Assembly (NCBI RefSeq): GCF_035013165.1
Contig: NZ_JAYGJQ010000002.1
Span: 1,550,001 to 1,614,000, forward strand
DNA: 64,000 nucleotides
DNA from: Bacteriovorax sp. PP10
GTDB lineage: Bacteria > Bdellovibrionota > Bacteriovoracia > Bacteriovoracales > Bacteriovoracaceae
Direction: 5' to 3'
Part shown: piece by piece, positions 51,001 through 59,359 of the stretch
How the letters are laid out: each line of letters starts with the position of its first letter
Numbering within the stretch: position 1 is the first letter of the stretch
Made by a program: the position numbers and the translations under genes
Notes under the pieces: model-generated
Database searches by the model: none
The model's input: the letters and a program-made list of their open reading frames with translations, nothing else
What the model was told of the DNA's origin: nothing

Positions 51001-51237
51001 ACTTAATTTTTGCATAAGTGCAGCGTTTTTTTGCGCCATAATTTGCTGTTGAATCATTTGTTGTTTTTGACCAAGGAAAGCTCCGTATGTTCCAAGCGCA
51101 ATGTTGGCCACGCTTAGAATATCTTTTCCTGTGACGTCAGCAGCTTGTGCTGTCGTAAAAATAAATGAAGTTTGCACCAATGATAAAATCAAAGTGTGAA
51201 CTGCAAATACTTTTATTAAATGTTTTAGTTTTCTCAT
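48040..51237 (-). CDS. Large exported coiled-coil protein
   Basis: The product is 1065 residues with a long signal peptide (cleavage after AQAA). Much of the chain is predicted coiled coil (about 150-260 and 580-700, for example NNLTRLQDQLNKDK), with about 20 Cys spread in the mature chain. Ala, Lys, Gln and Asp dominate. No enzyme motif is seen. AGGA precedes ATG 51237. It is 34 bases upstream of the metallopeptidase gene on the same strand, so the two are probably co-transcribed. The family is unknown; an extended periplasmic protein is inferred. Confidence 0.8.
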   Translation of the reverse strand: MRKLKHLIKVFAVHTLILSLVQTSFIFTTAQAADVTGKDILSVANIALGTYGAFLGQKQQMIQQQIMAQKNAALMQKLSPSCKNADGTYCYQAAGKYFPECPLPATMATMPQNVCSETVPDPAQSAMQISSMITYESIAKGWVNYYDQMSNEATNATYPSGLKCLTDKTKKIDSEIIEMINNLTRLQDQLNKDKETFKANNKKLLEQLSQTNDELMGASKNNLDIKTTAFAKYFSSSCQSVIGEEGLAKGSQVGLLQIQQSIAPANKRAADYNQNRTAIEAELRSDITNIQNSIAASGLQDYFDGKSTETSKFQSLRAATVKQAQEFKLAKDRIANELSKIGYQLPTMDKNFSVDFGDFLAESKDFFRKTYINNCVTGADKSGIAISTDQILNNLQQRSTGSAGTARDKYKAALANILNSDAFIEDKLTQIRALEETYKDISITYQNSDGQKVIETPYDLYVKTLDKCEKKYVQDNSNTATGSNGVSQQKKVDRGQALLRELKALHDNYASNLGTKVLEQVLSCNGEAKKSGSTCGTPESFDHTAPSFCMNHASQCANEVNGCYAEATNQVETRKAKMNALAKTFNANAETMVNRSNQLYNAQKANVMEMVKLIQGRFPGTNFTIPENMFISMPELKKDTYGVDLAADGSMAFMDDLPKKIDSLKKIFKDQQAKVDAEIEDYIGKQKAAMSSQKERWGQLASECKAQISSVTKDLAKYNSEGQKKQAEQDAKTGMFCKKYTDMAENPLGACNGADKLAEDADQISARLTNDALKYTGKFRNVCNMYNNDSKDAIPDYCLDEEAYAKLSIQKKNLCKAQEAAETKRINASLGTDTKKSRRSKISFDSLCKGQSGLKSDKDFIAAAAEKMSAEDKELLKDAKSLKDVMSKIDDLDDSTADFFDGIASYKTDKDDNKSVCSQMESIAKFDMGDYPTETSKLKDYGNENKKKYEDEITAKEAEKVKLLTADPKADTTAITKQIADIKGKKDDNYANTEKARKKIELNNVFASLTPPTPTKEEAKVTELSRLGQQVDGTCDAQASNTNTGKNFGASLLQSFDAAILGTAK

Positions 51238-51414
51238 AAACAGTCATTCCTAAAGCTTAAGGATCATTCTTTAATCTGATCGGTAGTTTTCAAAAAACTC
51301 TGATACTTAAGCCTATTTTAATGCCTGACAGTTCTAATCATCCTCTTTTTGCCTGCTACAGAGGTAAAGATTCGGAAGTTTCATTGGAAGTGTATTGTTT
51401 TTGAGAGGTTAGGA

Positions 51415-51447
51415 GGAGCTAACTCAATAAGATTGAGTGACAGCTCC
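51415..51447 (-). other. Two-part hairpin between uppP and the coiled-coil gene
   Basis: GGAGCT (51415-51420) with AGCTCC (51442-51447) and ACTCAAT (51422-51428) with ATTGAGT (51432-51438) form a 13-pair hairpin with one small internal loop. No T run follows on either strand. It lies 35 bases after the uppP stop, in the leader of the 51237 gene on a read-through transcript. Confidence 0.45.
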
Positions 51448-51481
51448 GTCCCTGTAGGTGACAAATTTTTGGGGCAGTTTT

Positions 51482-52300
51482 TTACTTCATAAACAGGTAA
51501 TAAACGATCCCGAAAACGATCCTGTAGATCGCAAAGGGAGTAATACTAAGACGTTTTAAAACCACCAGGAAGCCTTTTATTCCGACTATTGCAATCAGGA
51601 ATGAGACCACGAATCCAACCAGGAGTTGAAGGAGGTCAGAACTTGAAAACTGTGAGTAGACTTTTAAGAATTCATAGATCGTTGCCGCCGAGATAACCGG
51701 CACTGAAATTAAGAATGAAAAATCGGCCGATGTTTTAACATCTACTTTTCTAAGCATCCCCGTAATCATCGTCGCTCCAGAGCGAGAGACCCCTGGGATT
51801 AAGGCAAAACACTGCCCAAGGCCAATAATCAGAGCATCCAGGTAAGTGATTTCATCCAAACTTTTAATGGTCGCTTTCGGTTTAAATTTTTCAACTACGA
51901 TCATGATCACACCTACAAAAATAAGTGAGAAAATAACCACGTCTGTATTGAAGAGGTGGGCCTTAATAAATTTTCTTGTGACAAATCCAATGGCCAAAAC
52001 TGGAATGATGGCAATCGCGATGTGAATCAGGTTAAGTCTGTTTGTCGTTTTTTGAGTCGCCAGAGTTTTTAGTTCTTTAATTTTTTGCCAATTGAAAAAT
52101 TCGTAGAATCTTTCACGGTAAAGATAAACGACAGCAAGGATGGCACCTAGTTGAATGATGATGTTGAATGAATCGCTTTTGGCGTGATCAAGATGAAGCC
52201 ATTCGCTGACAATAATAAGGTGGCCGGTAGAGGATACGGGAATGAATTCTGTTAATCCTTCCACAAGTCCTAAAATCGCTGCGACAATCAGTGCTTCCAT
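51482..52300 (-). CDS. uppP: Undecaprenyl-diphosphatase
   Basis: The product is 272 residues, normal for UppP (BacA, about 270). It removes a phosphate from undecaprenyl diphosphate so that the lipid carrier is recycled for peptidoglycan and other surface polymers. The active-site motifs are EGLTEFIPVSSTGHLI near the N-terminus and ALIPGVSRSGATM in the middle; about eight hydrophobic segments are visible. It sits between two unrelated giant exported-protein genes on the same strand, which is unusual company. Confidence 0.95.
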   Translation of the reverse strand: MEALIVAAILGLVEGLTEFIPVSSTGHLIIVSEWLHLDHAKSDSFNIIIQLGAILAVVYLYRERFYEFFNWQKIKELKTLATQKTTNRLNLIHIAIAIIPVLAIGFVTRKFIKAHLFNTDVVIFSLIFVGVIMIVVEKFKPKATIKSLDEITYLDALIIGLGQCFALIPGVSRSGATMITGMLRKVDVKTSADFSFLISVPVISAATIYEFLKVYSQFSSSDLLQLLVGFVVSFLIAIVGIKGFLVVLKRLSITPFAIYRIVFGIVYYLFMK

Positions 52301-52366
52301 GAATATTTCTCACTATAGATTCAATTGTAATGAATCTATTATGAAAGCACTTCTTGTGTTTGACAA

Positions 52367-55300
52367 TTAATTCCCGCAGCTAATAATTGTTAAATCATCG
52401 CTTGCAGTAGAGCTTGACGCCAGGGCCTGAGGGACACAGTAAACGTGGTTGTTGAGTTTTAAACCTTTATTGTAAAGATCCAGTAGACCGTTGATGTTAT
52501 CGGCCGCGTTTCCTTCAAGGAAGCGGTAGTACTTAGCGTCTATCTCTGTCTGACCAGGAGTTTTTAATCTTGAAATAAGGATCCCGTAGGCCAGAGTCCC
52601 CGAAGCACACATTGACTGCTCACAAGCAAGTTTAGCAGCGTAAGCAGCGTCTTTAATATACCCGTACTGATCGAATAAAGAGAGACTCAACTTCTTAGCT
52701 TCAGAAGAAACATATCTGTTAGTGTAAATACTCACGTCGATATAATCCGGCAGCTGACATTTTAATGTCGTTGCATTGATCATACCTGTACAGCACTTAG
52801 CTGGGTCTGCACCAGTTGTCATCTGAGTTCCTGCTGGAAGACAACTTACAACTTCATCAGCTTTGAAAACTTGTTTGTAAGACTTAAAGTTTGTCGTATC
52901 AGCAGCTGAGAAGTAAGTATTCCCTATTGCATCCATATATTCTTTTTGGGCCCCGACAGCAAACATTTGCGTAGGTGGCAGGTAAGTCGCCGTTGGTGCG
53001 GCCGGATTCGTAGGGTATCCTGCAGCTCTGTTACCTGGGTATGACTTACAAGATAATCCATTTTCTGCTGTTCCAGAATAATAATCATCAGACTCAAGAG
53101 CAATTTGAGGAATCCCCATCAACTCAAGACGGGCAAGATAATTTAAGACTTCTTTCCCTTTCGATGTTGTCGGAGGAGTTTGAGCAATTGGACAACTAGG
53201 ATCGTCCGCCTGATAACCAGCACAAGTATAACCACCAGTACCAGCGTACCAGTTCATACATTGGAAAGTTGTCGGAGTGAAAGTTTGGAAACGACCAACT
53301 TCCCACTTATGCGTTCCTGTTGCGAATGAACGGATCCAGTCACCAGAGCAACTTGTTTTATCAGCGAAGCCCGAGAATGTGCGCCACTGATTATTTAATT
53401 TTGTTGAATCCTGACAAGTTGTTGCACCAGGAACTCCCGGTGTCGCTGTACACTGATCAGTAATCGCAACTCTTAGTTCAGGGTAAGTCGTAGGATCAGT
53501 ATTCGTTTCTTTATACATTGTAGCAGCACGAGTGTAACGAGTAGGTGTACTGATAGTGTAATCAATACCAGGAACTTTCGTCATATCCAGACCATTGGTC
53601 TGATTTGAAGATGGAAGTGAAATCGTTCCACCGACATCGCGGCAGCAACGGTTATTTTTTGGATCATATGATGTACTTGTCTTAGCAATGGCCTGAGAAC
53701 AAATTAGTTCTTCCTGCCAGAACTTCACTTCATATTTATTCAAGATGGCCGTGACAGTTGTGTCGTCAGCGCTGATTGATTTTAATTTATCAGAAATTGT
53801 TTTCGAAGGAGCACAGTCCATATCTGTAAAACATGATGCCGCAGGAGCTCGCATACAACTGCTTTCTGTAAATGAAACGGCCGTTAGTAATGCACTCTTG
53901 GTTTTTAATAAACCAAATGTGATTCCTTTCGTATTGAAAATTGAATTGAAAATATTAAGGGCGTTCGTTGAAACCGCTTGTGAACCCGCATCGTATTTCA
54001 GCAATGGATAGAGCGAGAAGTCTGCCGATGGATCAGGTGTCGTATTGTGATATAAGTTTTTCGACGAATCCATAATCGAACAAGAGTTTAAGTACACTAA
54101 AGACTTAAGTGGAGTATTTAATTTTTGAGTCATCCCGATACCCAACACTTTGTCACCTTTAGTGTCTGCTGTTGTAGGGATGGCCGTATTTTGTTTTAAG
54201 AAAGAAGTCTGTTCAACATCGCGACCAGGAACACACATTGCAAGTGCTCTGTTGGTATTTAAGTTTTTAAGTGTTTCTGGACGAGGAGTTTCCACTCCAT
54301 TCCACGCCATTGGTCTTCCAGGTATTAAAGCAGCAAGACCAAAAGTATCGACTGTACTATCTGTACGAACTTTCCCAAAGCGAACAATTCTATTATTGAA
54401 GTTAGCTGATGACACACCATTTGTTGAAATCGTCTGGCAATAACTGTTATCAGAACAAGTGTGCATTGCCTGACTTGTTGACTGATTGAAAGTAGAGTTA
54501 ACGTTAACATTTCCGTAACTAGGAGTACAAAGTGCCCCACGTCCACGGTACACACAACGTTTACCTGGATTTGTCACCCCAAGAATACTTGCAAAATTAT
54601 TGTTGTCGTTACTTGTTTCCGGAATTTCTTTTCCATTAGTATCAAACTTCGGCCACGATGTTGTGATTTCATTGACAGCAGCACAAGAGTATTCCCAACC
54701 AAGAGTTGTGGCACAGTCATTATCTGTCGAACACTGATGGAACTGCTGACATTGAGCTCCGTCTGATTTGTAATCAGATGTGTTCATGTTTGAAGCAAGA
54801 GGGTTAAGAGATCCATCGTTCACAGTTACTTCAAAAGTTGATTCAAGAGTCAGGTCACCCATAGCACCGTTAACGGCCACGAATAATTTTGAACTCTTTG
54901 CCTGGATACGACGGTTTGTTCCGATTGAGAACCATTTCACACCATCGAAAGATCCGATAACAGATCCATAATCAAATCCATACCAGTCATACTGATATCC
55001 GTTAGCGTATAAGAAGTGCTGAGCACGCATACGATTTAATCTTTGAGTTTGACCAGATGATTCAGTCCCGTGAGTCCATGGAAGCATTGTCGCAGGAACC
55101 ACACAAGCGCGTCCAAATTTCATGTCATCTGATCTTACACCATTCGACATTGAGCGGTTCGTTTGTCCAAGTAGAGGTTCCACACCACTACCAAATTGTG
55201 TTAGTGGGAAGAGTTTATTTAATTGTGAGTAGTAATCATTTCCACACTGAATACAGTTTGAAAAAGAACCACGGTCTACGAAGATATCGTAAGTGTTTCC

Positions 55301-57397
55301 ATTTTTTACTGCGACTTCATAAGCTGGTTTTGCTGAGCCGTTTGTATATGAAAGAGTTCCGTAAATTTCATTGAAACCTGTGTAAGTGTCTTCTGTACTT
55401 GCTAAGTTTGTAATGTCCGTCACGTTACTTGGGTTAAGAAGATTGTCACTTCTGTATTTGAAAGCTTTTCCTTCTTGAGGAAGAGTGTTTGCATTTACTG
55501 TTTTTTGAGAAGTCCCAAGACTATCAAAAAATCTTACTGGAACTGTTTTAGAGCTCAGGTAAATTTTCTGTGAAATAGGAGGATCAACTGGTGCCGGATC
55601 TGGATACACGCAGGCATAATCAACAATTTTGTCAGATGTATTTTTAACAGGAGTCAAAGTACAACTTGTATCTGGACATGAGCAAATCGTTTTAATTTTT
55701 GCCAATGCTTCGTCTTTAGATGCCATGACGTTGTTGGCACTTAAGCTTAAGTCAACAAAGTAAGAGATACGAACTTTTTGGTCTTTAAAGATCTTTAATG
55801 TATTCACTGGTAAAAACTGAACAGAGCTTTGTGCTCCCTGAACTAATTGCCAGTCGATATCTTGTTTTTGTAGTAGACCATCAACTTCGACTGAAATCGC
55901 TTTTGATGTATTGGCATAATAAGGAAGTTTGAAAATATTTGAAGTCGGGAAGTGATCCGTGACACGTCCTCGGCGGTGAGCTGCCTGAGTGTCACCACTA
56001 TTTTCCTGACCTTGAATATAATACTTTTCACATTTCGCCAGAGTTGAATTAATCTTCACGCAACTCGCGTCGACTTTATACTTAATGACTAAATCTTGCG
56101 ACACTGATGATGCCGGTTTATACAACATTTTAACAGTCGCGCCTGAAGACAGGTCGTCATTATGTAAACCTTCAATATGCACAGGAGGTGTGATTAGATC
56201 TTCATAAGGATCTCTATAAAGTTCACCGTCAGTTTTTACTGAGTAGTCGTAAACAACAACTTCACCATAAAGAATTTTTTCGATACTTACTAAAGTTGGT
56301 TTATCAACAGTAAGGTGAGTGAATGTACTTGCGAAACTTCTGTCGTCAGCACCAGCTGAATAAGTTTGTCCGATAACAGCGTTTTTATAGGTCTTAGTAC
56401 AAACCCCGTATTCACCTTCAATTTTTGTCGTACAGTTATAAAGATCTTCAAGATCCTTCACTCGCACACCAGCTTCGTTTACCGGATCAACAGGTTCTGC
56501 TGGATTTGTGGGAGTGTTAACTGGAGTAGAACAAATAAAATAGTATTGAGGGTAAGAATAAATATTCGATGGATTATTTAAAATATCCTGCAATGCCTGA
56601 ACGTATTCATTTGATGATGTATTCACGCCTGGTTTGATTGCTAAGTCTTTCACACACTGGCCTGAACTGCAGCAGTCATAACCTTGAGATTTACATTGAG
56701 ATGTTTCAGTACATGTCACTCCAGTAGGAGTTGTTGGAACCGGATTATTGGTTACAGAAAAAAGAAGTTGTTTCGTCGCAATTTGAGAAAGCGCGATACC
56801 ACTTGTGTTGTATAACTCCAGCGACTGACTTGCATATGAACTTGATGTACAAGTCCCTGAAGGACAAATCTCTGCCATTTTATATTTAGGAGTTAGCGTC
56901 GGGTAGTAGATATAAAGCTGGTTGATTAAACCAGTCTTTTGGCAAAAACTTTGGTTGGTCGTACTGTCAGACGGAGTTAAGTTGTAATAGTACTCAAGGG
57001 TCTGAGTTGTGAAGTTATAAACTGAGCGAGGAATCGCTGCCAGTAAAATAATTTTATTAACTGTTGATTGAGTAAAACGCGAAGATAGACAAACAACTGT
57101 CGATGTTCCGTTAGCTCTGATGTAGCCGTCGACATCTTTACCGCGAAGTTGAAGAGAGTCCGAATAAGACATATCTAAACTTACAGTCGATTGATAGACA
57201 GTCGCACCATTTTGAATGAAGTTTGATCCACTCGTAAAAGTAGGAACCTTTGTCTGACCGGTACTCGCATTTGCTGCTTTTGATGAATTCTTTTTACCGG
57301 TATTTGTCGGCATACAACTTTGTAAAAATACTGAAAGAGAAATTACAAGAAATGTAATTCTCCCAAAATTTTTAAATAGTGTTTGCATGCTTCTCAT
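52367..57397 (-). CDS. Giant Cys-rich lipoprotein
   Basis: The product is 1676 residues (or 1673 from the next ATG). The signal ends in VFLQSC, so Cys is lipidated. The mature chain has several knot-like Cys clusters: CTETSQCKSQGYDCCSSGQC at about 235, and shorter C-x-x-x-x-DC units around 895 (CSTDNDC), 1000 and 1215. Residues about 800-860 (WYGFDYGSVIGSFDG, then WFSIG and LFVAVNG) resemble the PA-IL/LecA-like galactose-binding beta sandwich, a family resemblance only. Repeated beta segments with Cys follow to the end. It is the largest gene here and heads the uppP, coiled-coil and metallopeptidase series. The function is unknown; a surface adhesin or scaffold is inferred. Confidence 0.82.
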   Translation of the reverse strand: MRSMQTLFKNFGRITFLVISLSVFLQSCMPTNTGKKNSSKAANASTGQTKVPTFTSGSNFIQNGATVYQSTVSLDMSYSDSLQLRGKDVDGYIRANGTSTVVCLSSRFTQSTVNKIILLAAIPRSVYNFTTQTLEYYYNLTPSDSTTNQSFCQKTGLINQLYIYYPTLTPKYKMAEICPSGTCTSSSYASQSLELYNTSGIALSQIATKQLLFSVTNNPVPTTPTGVTCTETSQCKSQGYDCCSSGQCVKDLAIKPGVNTSSNEYVQALQDILNNPSNIYSYPQYYFICSTPVNTPTNPAEPVDPVNEAGVRVKDLEDLYNCTTKIEGEYGVCTKTYKNAVIGQTYSAGADDRSFASTFTHLTVDKPTLVSIEKILYGEVVVYDYSVKTDGELYRDPYEDLITPPVHIEGLHNDDLSSGATVKMLYKPASSVSQDLVIKYKVDASCVKINSTLAKCEKYYIQGQENSGDTQAAHRRGRVTDHFPTSNIFKLPYYANTSKAISVEVDGLLQKQDIDWQLVQGAQSSVQFLPVNTLKIFKDQKVRISYFVDLSLSANNVMASKDEALAKIKTICSCPDTSCTLTPVKNTSDKIVDYACVYPDPAPVDPPISQKIYLSSKTVPVRFFDSLGTSQKTVNANTLPQEGKAFKYRSDNLLNPSNVTDITNLASTEDTYTGFNEIYGTLSYTNGSAKPAYEVAVKNGNTYDIFVDRGSFSNCIQCGNDYYSQLNKLFPLTQFGSGVEPLLGQTNRSMSNGVRSDDMKFGRACVVPATMLPWTHGTESSGQTQRLNRMRAQHFLYANGYQYDWYGFDYGSVIGSFDGVKWFSIGTNRRIQAKSSKLFVAVNGAMGDLTLESTFEVTVNDGSLNPLASNMNTSDYKSDGAQCQQFHQCSTDNDCATTLGWEYSCAAVNEITTSWPKFDTNGKEIPETSNDNNNFASILGVTNPGKRCVYRGRGALCTPSYGNVNVNSTFNQSTSQAMHTCSDNSYCQTISTNGVSSANFNNRIVRFGKVRTDSTVDTFGLAALIPGRPMAWNGVETPRPETLKNLNTNRALAMCVPGRDVEQTSFLKQNTAIPTTADTKGDKVLGIGMTQKLNTPLKSLVYLNSCSIMDSSKNLYHNTTPDPSADFSLYPLLKYDAGSQAVSTNALNIFNSIFNTKGITFGLLKTKSALLTAVSFTESSCMRAPAASCFTDMDCAPSKTISDKLKSISADDTTVTAILNKYEVKFWQEELICSQAIAKTSTSYDPKNNRCCRDVGGTISLPSSNQTNGLDMTKVPGIDYTISTPTRYTRAATMYKETNTDPTTYPELRVAITDQCTATPGVPGATTCQDSTKLNNQWRTFSGFADKTSCSGDWIRSFATGTHKWEVGRFQTFTPTTFQCMNWYAGTGGYTCAGYQADDPSCPIAQTPPTTSKGKEVLNYLARLELMGIPQIALESDDYYSGTAENGLSCKSYPGNRAAGYPTNPAAPTATYLPPTQMFAVGAQKEYMDAIGNTYFSAADTTNFKSYKQVFKADEVVSCLPAGTQMTTGADPAKCCTGMINATTLKCQLPDYIDVSIYTNRYVSSEAKKLSLSLFDQYGYIKDAAYAAKLACEQSMCASGTLAYGILISRLKTPGQTEIDAKYYRFLEGNAADNINGLLDLYNKGLKLNNHVYCVPQALASSSTASDDLTIISCGN

Positions 57398-57731
57398 TTT
57401 TTATTCAATTCCATACACGAAGTTCTTAAATCTATTCGGATTTCCAGGGATAACCTTTTGTTAATTTTAATGGTCTACGAGAGGGGTAGGTTTTTATTTC
57501 CCCATGCGCTCAGTTTTCACCGGCTTGTACGATTGTGGAAAGACTAAGGAAGGCGTTTTTGTGCCTCGAAAATCAGGCAAATGTCTATTTAAACAGTTTC
57601 TGCCTATATTTAGGTGCTCTTTCAAACATGTTGAGATCACATTGCGAAACCAAAGCCCGAGTGAAATACTCAAGGATTTTAAAAAAAGGCCCGATACTCA
57701 GTGAAGTACCAACCCAAAGGAGTCGTACCTC
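57398..57731. other. Gene-free divergent intergenic region
   Basis: About 330 bases lie between the divergent giant lipoprotein and the small exported protein. Two overlapping plus-strand frames (57504-57704 and 57535-57858) lack ribosome sites and protein-like composition, and the second runs into a real gene in another frame. I see one candidate plus-strand promoter (57642-57670) and nothing else convincing. Confidence 0.55.
57642..57670 (+). promoter_or_regulatory. Candidate promoter for the 57732 gene
   Basis: TTGCGA (57642-57647) and AATACT (57665-57670) are 17 bases apart and about 60 bases before the start codon. The -10 is a modest match. Confidence 0.4.
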
Positions 57732-58013
57732 ATGCTTAAACTTAGTGGTCTTTTTATTGCTGTTCTATTTTCATCGGCGCTTTTTGCGAACGAAGAAGAT
57801 CATTCTATTGAACAGAAATTGGCCGCACTTAAGTTGGAGCGCATGCAGGCAGAAGTGATGATCAAGAGAATGGTGCATAGTGGACGCATGAACGAAGTTG
57901 AAGCGGTCAAAGCTAAAAGAGCAATCGCCAGCGTTAAAGAAGAAGACTTAGCAGTGATTCGTACAGAAGCACTAGAGACTTTGAAATCATCACAGTCTCT
58001 AGCGACAAAATAA
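57732..58013 (+). CDS. Small exported helical protein
   Basis: The product is 93 residues with an AAAGGAG ribosome site and a signal peptide (MLKLSGLFIAVLFSSALFA). The mature about 74 residues are charged and predicted fully helical (EQKLAALKLERMQAEVMIKR), with no Cys. It could be a periplasmic helical hairpin or coiled-coil protein. No family is recognised. Its stop is one base from that of the converging cinA. Confidence 0.72.
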   Translation: MLKLSGLFIAVLFSSALFANEEDHSIEQKLAALKLERMQAEVMIKRMVHSGRMNEVEAVKAKRAIASVKEEDLAVIRTEALETLKSSQSLATK

Positions 58014-58014
58014 T

Positions 58015-59274
58015 CTAATCCATCAATTCAAGCAGTGTTAAAAGCGCTTTATCTGAAAAGCGGTCTTTCAATCTGATTCTGTCTCCAGGAAATAAATAAA
58101 GGTGAGCTCCACTTTTATCTTTTGAAGCAAATCCAATGGCCACTGTGCCTTTTGGTTTTTCTGGAGTTCCGCCAGTGGGCCCAGCTATTCCAGAAATAGA
58201 AACAGCGTAATCGACTTTTAATAAGTCACGCACACCAATGGCCATCTCAGTTGCTGTCTCAATACTAACAGCACCAAAATCTTTGAGAGTTTGTGATTTT
58301 ACTTTTAAAACATTCTCTTTAACAGAATTGTCGTAGCTGATAATTCCCCCGTGAAACACGGCGCTCGATCCGGAAAGATCAGTCATTTTCGAAGAGGCAA
58401 GTCCACCCGTGCAGCTTTCTGCAAAAGCAAATGTGCATTTTTTATTTTTTGCTTTATCTAAAACTAATTCAGCAACTGAGACATTTCCCCACTGCCAGAC
58501 ATTGTCTTTTAATGGTGTGCTCATAATAAGATCTTTAATCTTTTGTTGTGTCACTAGATGAGATTTTTCATCACCATGATAACTAATCACAATATCAATT
58601 CCGATCGTATGGGGAAGTGAGCTGACCTTTCCAAATTTTTCCAGGTCACTCCATAAAGTAGGGCATAGTTCAAAAAAGATTTTTTCTTCCGGCACACCTT
58701 GAGTTCTGATGACCGTTTGGAAATTATCTTCAAAGCGCTCGGCGAAGTATTTTTTTATAAGTGGAAAAAATTCCTGCTCTACAATTTCAGTAAACTCTCT
58801 CGGAACACCAGGCCCTGCCATCACTAATTTTTTCTCAGGAGAAAAATAAGTGATCCCCGGAGCAAGTCCTTTGGGGTTTGGTGTCGCTACAAAATCTTCC
58901 GGGAAAAAGTGGTAGTGATTGGTTTCTTTAGTCCATGTTCTGCCGAAGCGAACATAATTTTCTGTGACAATATTGGCGACGTCACCGCTCTCAACAATCT
59001 TTTTTCCAAAATAATTGGCCAGCGTATTTTTCGTTTTATCATCCAGAGTCGGCCCAATTCCACCACTGGTGATCACGATGTCGCTGTCATTGAGTGCGGC
59101 CGTTAATGCGTTATTAATTTCATCAACATTGTCTCTGATAAAGCGCATAGACTTGAATTGCAGACCTCTTTGAAAGAGATATTTCGTCAGCCATGTACCG
59201 TTTAAATCAGTCGTTCTTCCGTTTAATATTTCATCCCCAATAATGATCATGGAAACTGAAAGTGATTCTGTCAT
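58015..59274 (-). CDS. cinA: CinA-family protein (nicotinamide-nucleotide amidase)
   Basis: The product is 419 residues, the usual two-domain length. The N-terminal MoCF-like domain (about 1-170) has IIGDEILNGRTTDLNG and TSGGIGPTLDD; in this family it is an ADP-ribose pyrophosphatase. The C-terminal domain (about 255-419) has FAESCTGGLASSKMT and SGIAGPTGGTPEKPKGTV, the signature of the NMN deamidase PncC. Together they recycle by-products of NAD metabolism. GAGG precedes the ATG. No recA is next to it here, although they are neighbours in many bacteria. Confidence 0.93.
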   Translation of the reverse strand: MTESLSVSMIIIGDEILNGRTTDLNGTWLTKYLFQRGLQFKSMRFIRDNVDEINNALTAALNDSDIVITSGGIGPTLDDKTKNTLANYFGKKIVESGDVANIVTENYVRFGRTWTKETNHYHFFPEDFVATPNPKGLAPGITYFSPEKKLVMAGPGVPREFTEIVEQEFFPLIKKYFAERFEDNFQTVIRTQGVPEEKIFFELCPTLWSDLEKFGKVSSLPHTIGIDIVISYHGDEKSHLVTQQKIKDLIMSTPLKDNVWQWGNVSVAELVLDKAKNKKCTFAFAESCTGGLASSKMTDLSGSSAVFHGGIISYDNSVKENVLKVKSQTLKDFGAVSIETATEMAIGVRDLLKVDYAVSISGIAGPTGGTPEKPKGTVAIGFASKDKSGAHLYLFPGDRIRLKDRFSDKALLTLLELMD

Positions 59275-59311
59275 TTTTACCTCGAGAAATTGCGCTTAAA
59301 ACCTTTTAATT

Positions 59312-59339
59312 TTGTCATAAATTGATTAAACTTTATAGA
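59312..59339 (+). promoter_or_regulatory. Candidate promoter for the 59360 operon
   Basis: TTGTCA (59312-59317) and TATAGA (59334-59339) have a 16-base spacer, and the start codon is 20 bases beyond. This is a good visual match to sigma70 boxes. The leader would be short and the ribosome site weak (TGAGAC). Confidence 0.5.
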
Positions 59340-59359
59340 CTTAATATTGAGACAACCGC

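Noticed and set aside
57504-57858. Two overlapping plus-strand frames before the 57732 gene
   Set aside because: They have no ribosome site and an unlikely composition, and one overlaps the real signal-peptide gene in another frame.
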